This document shows positions 5,523 to 6,562 of a stretch of DNA of 6,562 nucleotides, piece by piece. The stretch lies in the NCBI GenBank assembly GCA_031279795.1, contig JAITHZ010000392.1:1-6562 (forward strand). The letters are read 5' to 3'. This DNA is from Bacteroidales bacterium. Its GTDB lineage: Bacteria; Bacteroidota; Bacteroidia; Bacteroidales; WRGA01. Within the stretch, counting starts at the first letter, position 1; each line of letters opens with the position of its first letter. A program made the translations under genes and the position numbers. The notes under the pieces are model-generated. The model saw only the letters and a program-made list of their open reading frames with translations, searched no databases and was not told where the DNA came from.

Positions 5523-6415
5523 ATCACCAATGTTAAAATTAAAGCCAGGAGCATCGAAATGCTGAACAATAACTGCAATTGAGCTGTTGAAATATCAAGT
5601 GTATTGATTGGCGTAACGTCATTCTCTTTTATCTGCATTATCATCCGACAGTTGCGCAGGGCTACGGGAATGGTAATCAGCGTAATCAACGTCCACAGTG
5701 GTAAGATTTTGAGCGCACCCATCACAATGACACTCGCATAAACGCAAAAAATCAACAGGCAATAGTAAAATATTGAACTTTTAATACCTAAAATCTTAGC
5801 AAATGTAATTAATCCTGCTTCACTGTCGCGCTGAATATCCCGTGTATTGTTACTGTGCAGCACATCGACAGTGATAAATGCAACTGGAAGGGAAACCAGA
5901 ATCAGTCGCCAGTCGTAATAACCCAGCATCACAAATCCAACCCCCGTCATGATAATGGGACCAAAAATCAGAAAAATCAGCAAATCACCCAAAGCTTTTG
6001 CTTTCAACATGTAATAAAAAACGGCGCCTGTCCCGCCAAAAATTCCAACCCAAAGCAGATTTGCACCGCTCTGATATGCCAACACTACTCCCAGCAGCGC
6101 CCCCAATAAAATAAAACTCCATCCGAAATACAGGATTTGTTTCGGGGTAAAACGTCCGCTTGTGAGCGAATCCTTTGCTCCGTTTCCAGCTTGATCTACA
6201 CCTGTTCTAAAGTCGTGATAGTCGCTGATCAGGTTACCACCTGAATGAAAAATAATTGCACCAGCAACAGCCAGTACCCCGAGCGGCCAGTTGTCAATGC
6301 TTTCAGGATGTACCCACATCGTGTACAGCAATGCTATGATTGCTGGCGATGCCGAAACTGGATAAGACCACGGACTTACCGCAAAAAACCAGTCTTTTAA
6401 TGTTAATTTTTCCAT
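5519..6415 (-). CDS. UbiA-family prenyltransferase, MenA-like
   Basis: A 298-residue polytopic membrane enzyme expected to attach a polyprenyl chain to an aromatic acceptor. About nine hydrophobic segments span the protein. Numbered from the ATG at 6415, the first Asp-rich motif is NLISDYHDFRTGVD (N61, D65, D68, D74) and the second is SNNTRDIQRDSEAG (N189, N190, R192, D193, D197). These bind the prenyl diphosphate through magnesium. The second motif and the N-terminal LKDWFFAVSPWSYPVS resemble MenA-type enzymes of menaquinone synthesis more than UbiA or CyoE, but the acceptor cannot be read from sequence and no other quinone gene is present, so I give no symbol. Starts at 6448 or 6430 are also in frame and would overlap the upstream gene by 26 or 8 bases. 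ATG 6415 leaves a 7-base gap and gives the most MenA-like beginning. The gene overlaps the CPBP gene by ATGA. Confidence 0.88.
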   Translation of the reverse strand: MEKLTLKDWFFAVSPWSYPVSASPAIIALLYTMWVHPESIDNWPLGVLAVAGAIIFHSGGNLISDYHDFRTGVDQAGNGAKDSLTSGRFTPKQILYFGWSFILLGALLGVVLAYQSGANLLWVGIFGGTGAVFYYMLKAKALGDLLIFLIFGPIIMTGVGFVMLGYYDWRLILVSLPVAFITVDVLHSNNTRDIQRDSEAGLITFAKILGIKSSIFYYCLLIFCVYASVIVMGALKILPLWTLITLITIPVALRNCRMIMQIKENDVTPINTLDISTAQLQLLFSISMLLALILTLVI

Positions 6416-6422
6416 AATCTTT

Positions 6423-6562
6423 TTATTCATTTTTATTAATAATAACATCTTCCATTCTGCAAGCTACATCCTTTCCCGAAAAGGCCAGTCCCATCAAAAC
6501 AATGGCTTTGCCTTTGTCCAAATATTTTTCGTAATAATGGCGATCGCGTATTTGCTTCATGG
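6423..6562 (-). CDS. Partial gene: C-terminus of probable AAA-ATPase-like / PD-(D/E)XK family protein
   Basis: Only the last 45 or so codons lie in the window; the gene enters from the right edge and stops at TAA 6425-6423. The visible tail begins KQIRDRHYYEKYLDKGKAI, continues with IVLMGLAFSGKD, and ends RMEDVIINKNE. This matches the usual ending of the Bacteroidetes proteins that join an AAA-ATPase-like domain to a C-terminal PD-(D/E)XK nuclease-like domain (DUF1703 type): a QI-x-x-KxYxxKY helix, then a strand of the form KxIxLxGxxF. The assignment is from memory of that tail and the catalytic residues are outside the window. The frame is open right to the edge. It ends just before or within the UbiA start, so it is likely the upstream member of the same transcript, although the functions seem unrelated. 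Confidence 0.6.
   Translation of the reverse strand, partial: MKQIRDRHYYEKYLDKGKAIVLMGLAFSGKDVACRMEDVIINKNE

Overview
The window looks like chromosomal DNA from a Bacteroidetes bacterium, most likely order Bacteroidales. The support is a two-component pair that closely resembles RprX/RprY of Bacteroides, A-rich start regions without Shine-Dalgarno sequences, matches to the Bacteroidetes promoter form TTTG-N19/20-TAnnTTTG, and very AT-rich intergenic DNA between moderately GC-balanced genes. No rRNA, tRNA, CRISPR array, insertion sequence or phage gene was seen.

Layout from left to right. Positions 1-337 hold no intact gene: there is a possible broken minus-strand reading frame at 1-190, then an AT-rich promoter-like stretch. 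At 338-805 (+) lies a small two-helix membrane protein with a PH-like tail, followed after 18 bases by an aldose 1-epimerase (galM family, ending at 1948) that carries a lipoprotein signal but lacks an ATG at the expected start. A hairpin terminator at 1984-2044 closes this unit. A gene-free stretch of 575 bases follows, with a textbook Bacteroidetes promoter at 2114-2144 and a leader of about 370 nt. Next come the sensor kinase rprX (2524-4065) and the response regulator rprY (4062-4775), overlapping by ATGA and closed by a strong terminator at 4799-4865.

The right third is on the minus strand and converges on rprXY. In transcription order it holds the 3' end of an unfinished gene (6562 to 6423, probably the C-terminus of an AAA-ATPase-like / PD-(D/E)XK protein), a UbiA-type prenyltransferase (6415-5519), and a CPBP/Abi-type membrane protease homologue (5522-4911). 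The last two overlap by ATGA and are probably translationally coupled.

Functionally the window is three units: a cell-envelope and sugar-handling pair, an envelope-sensing phosphorelay, and a membrane prenyltransferase/CPBP pair. No clear new system is evident. The points most worth checking are the missing ATG of the GalM lipoprotein, the long rprX leader with coding-like remnants, the possible dinucleotide-slip pseudogene at the left edge, and the fused expression of UbiA and CPBP.
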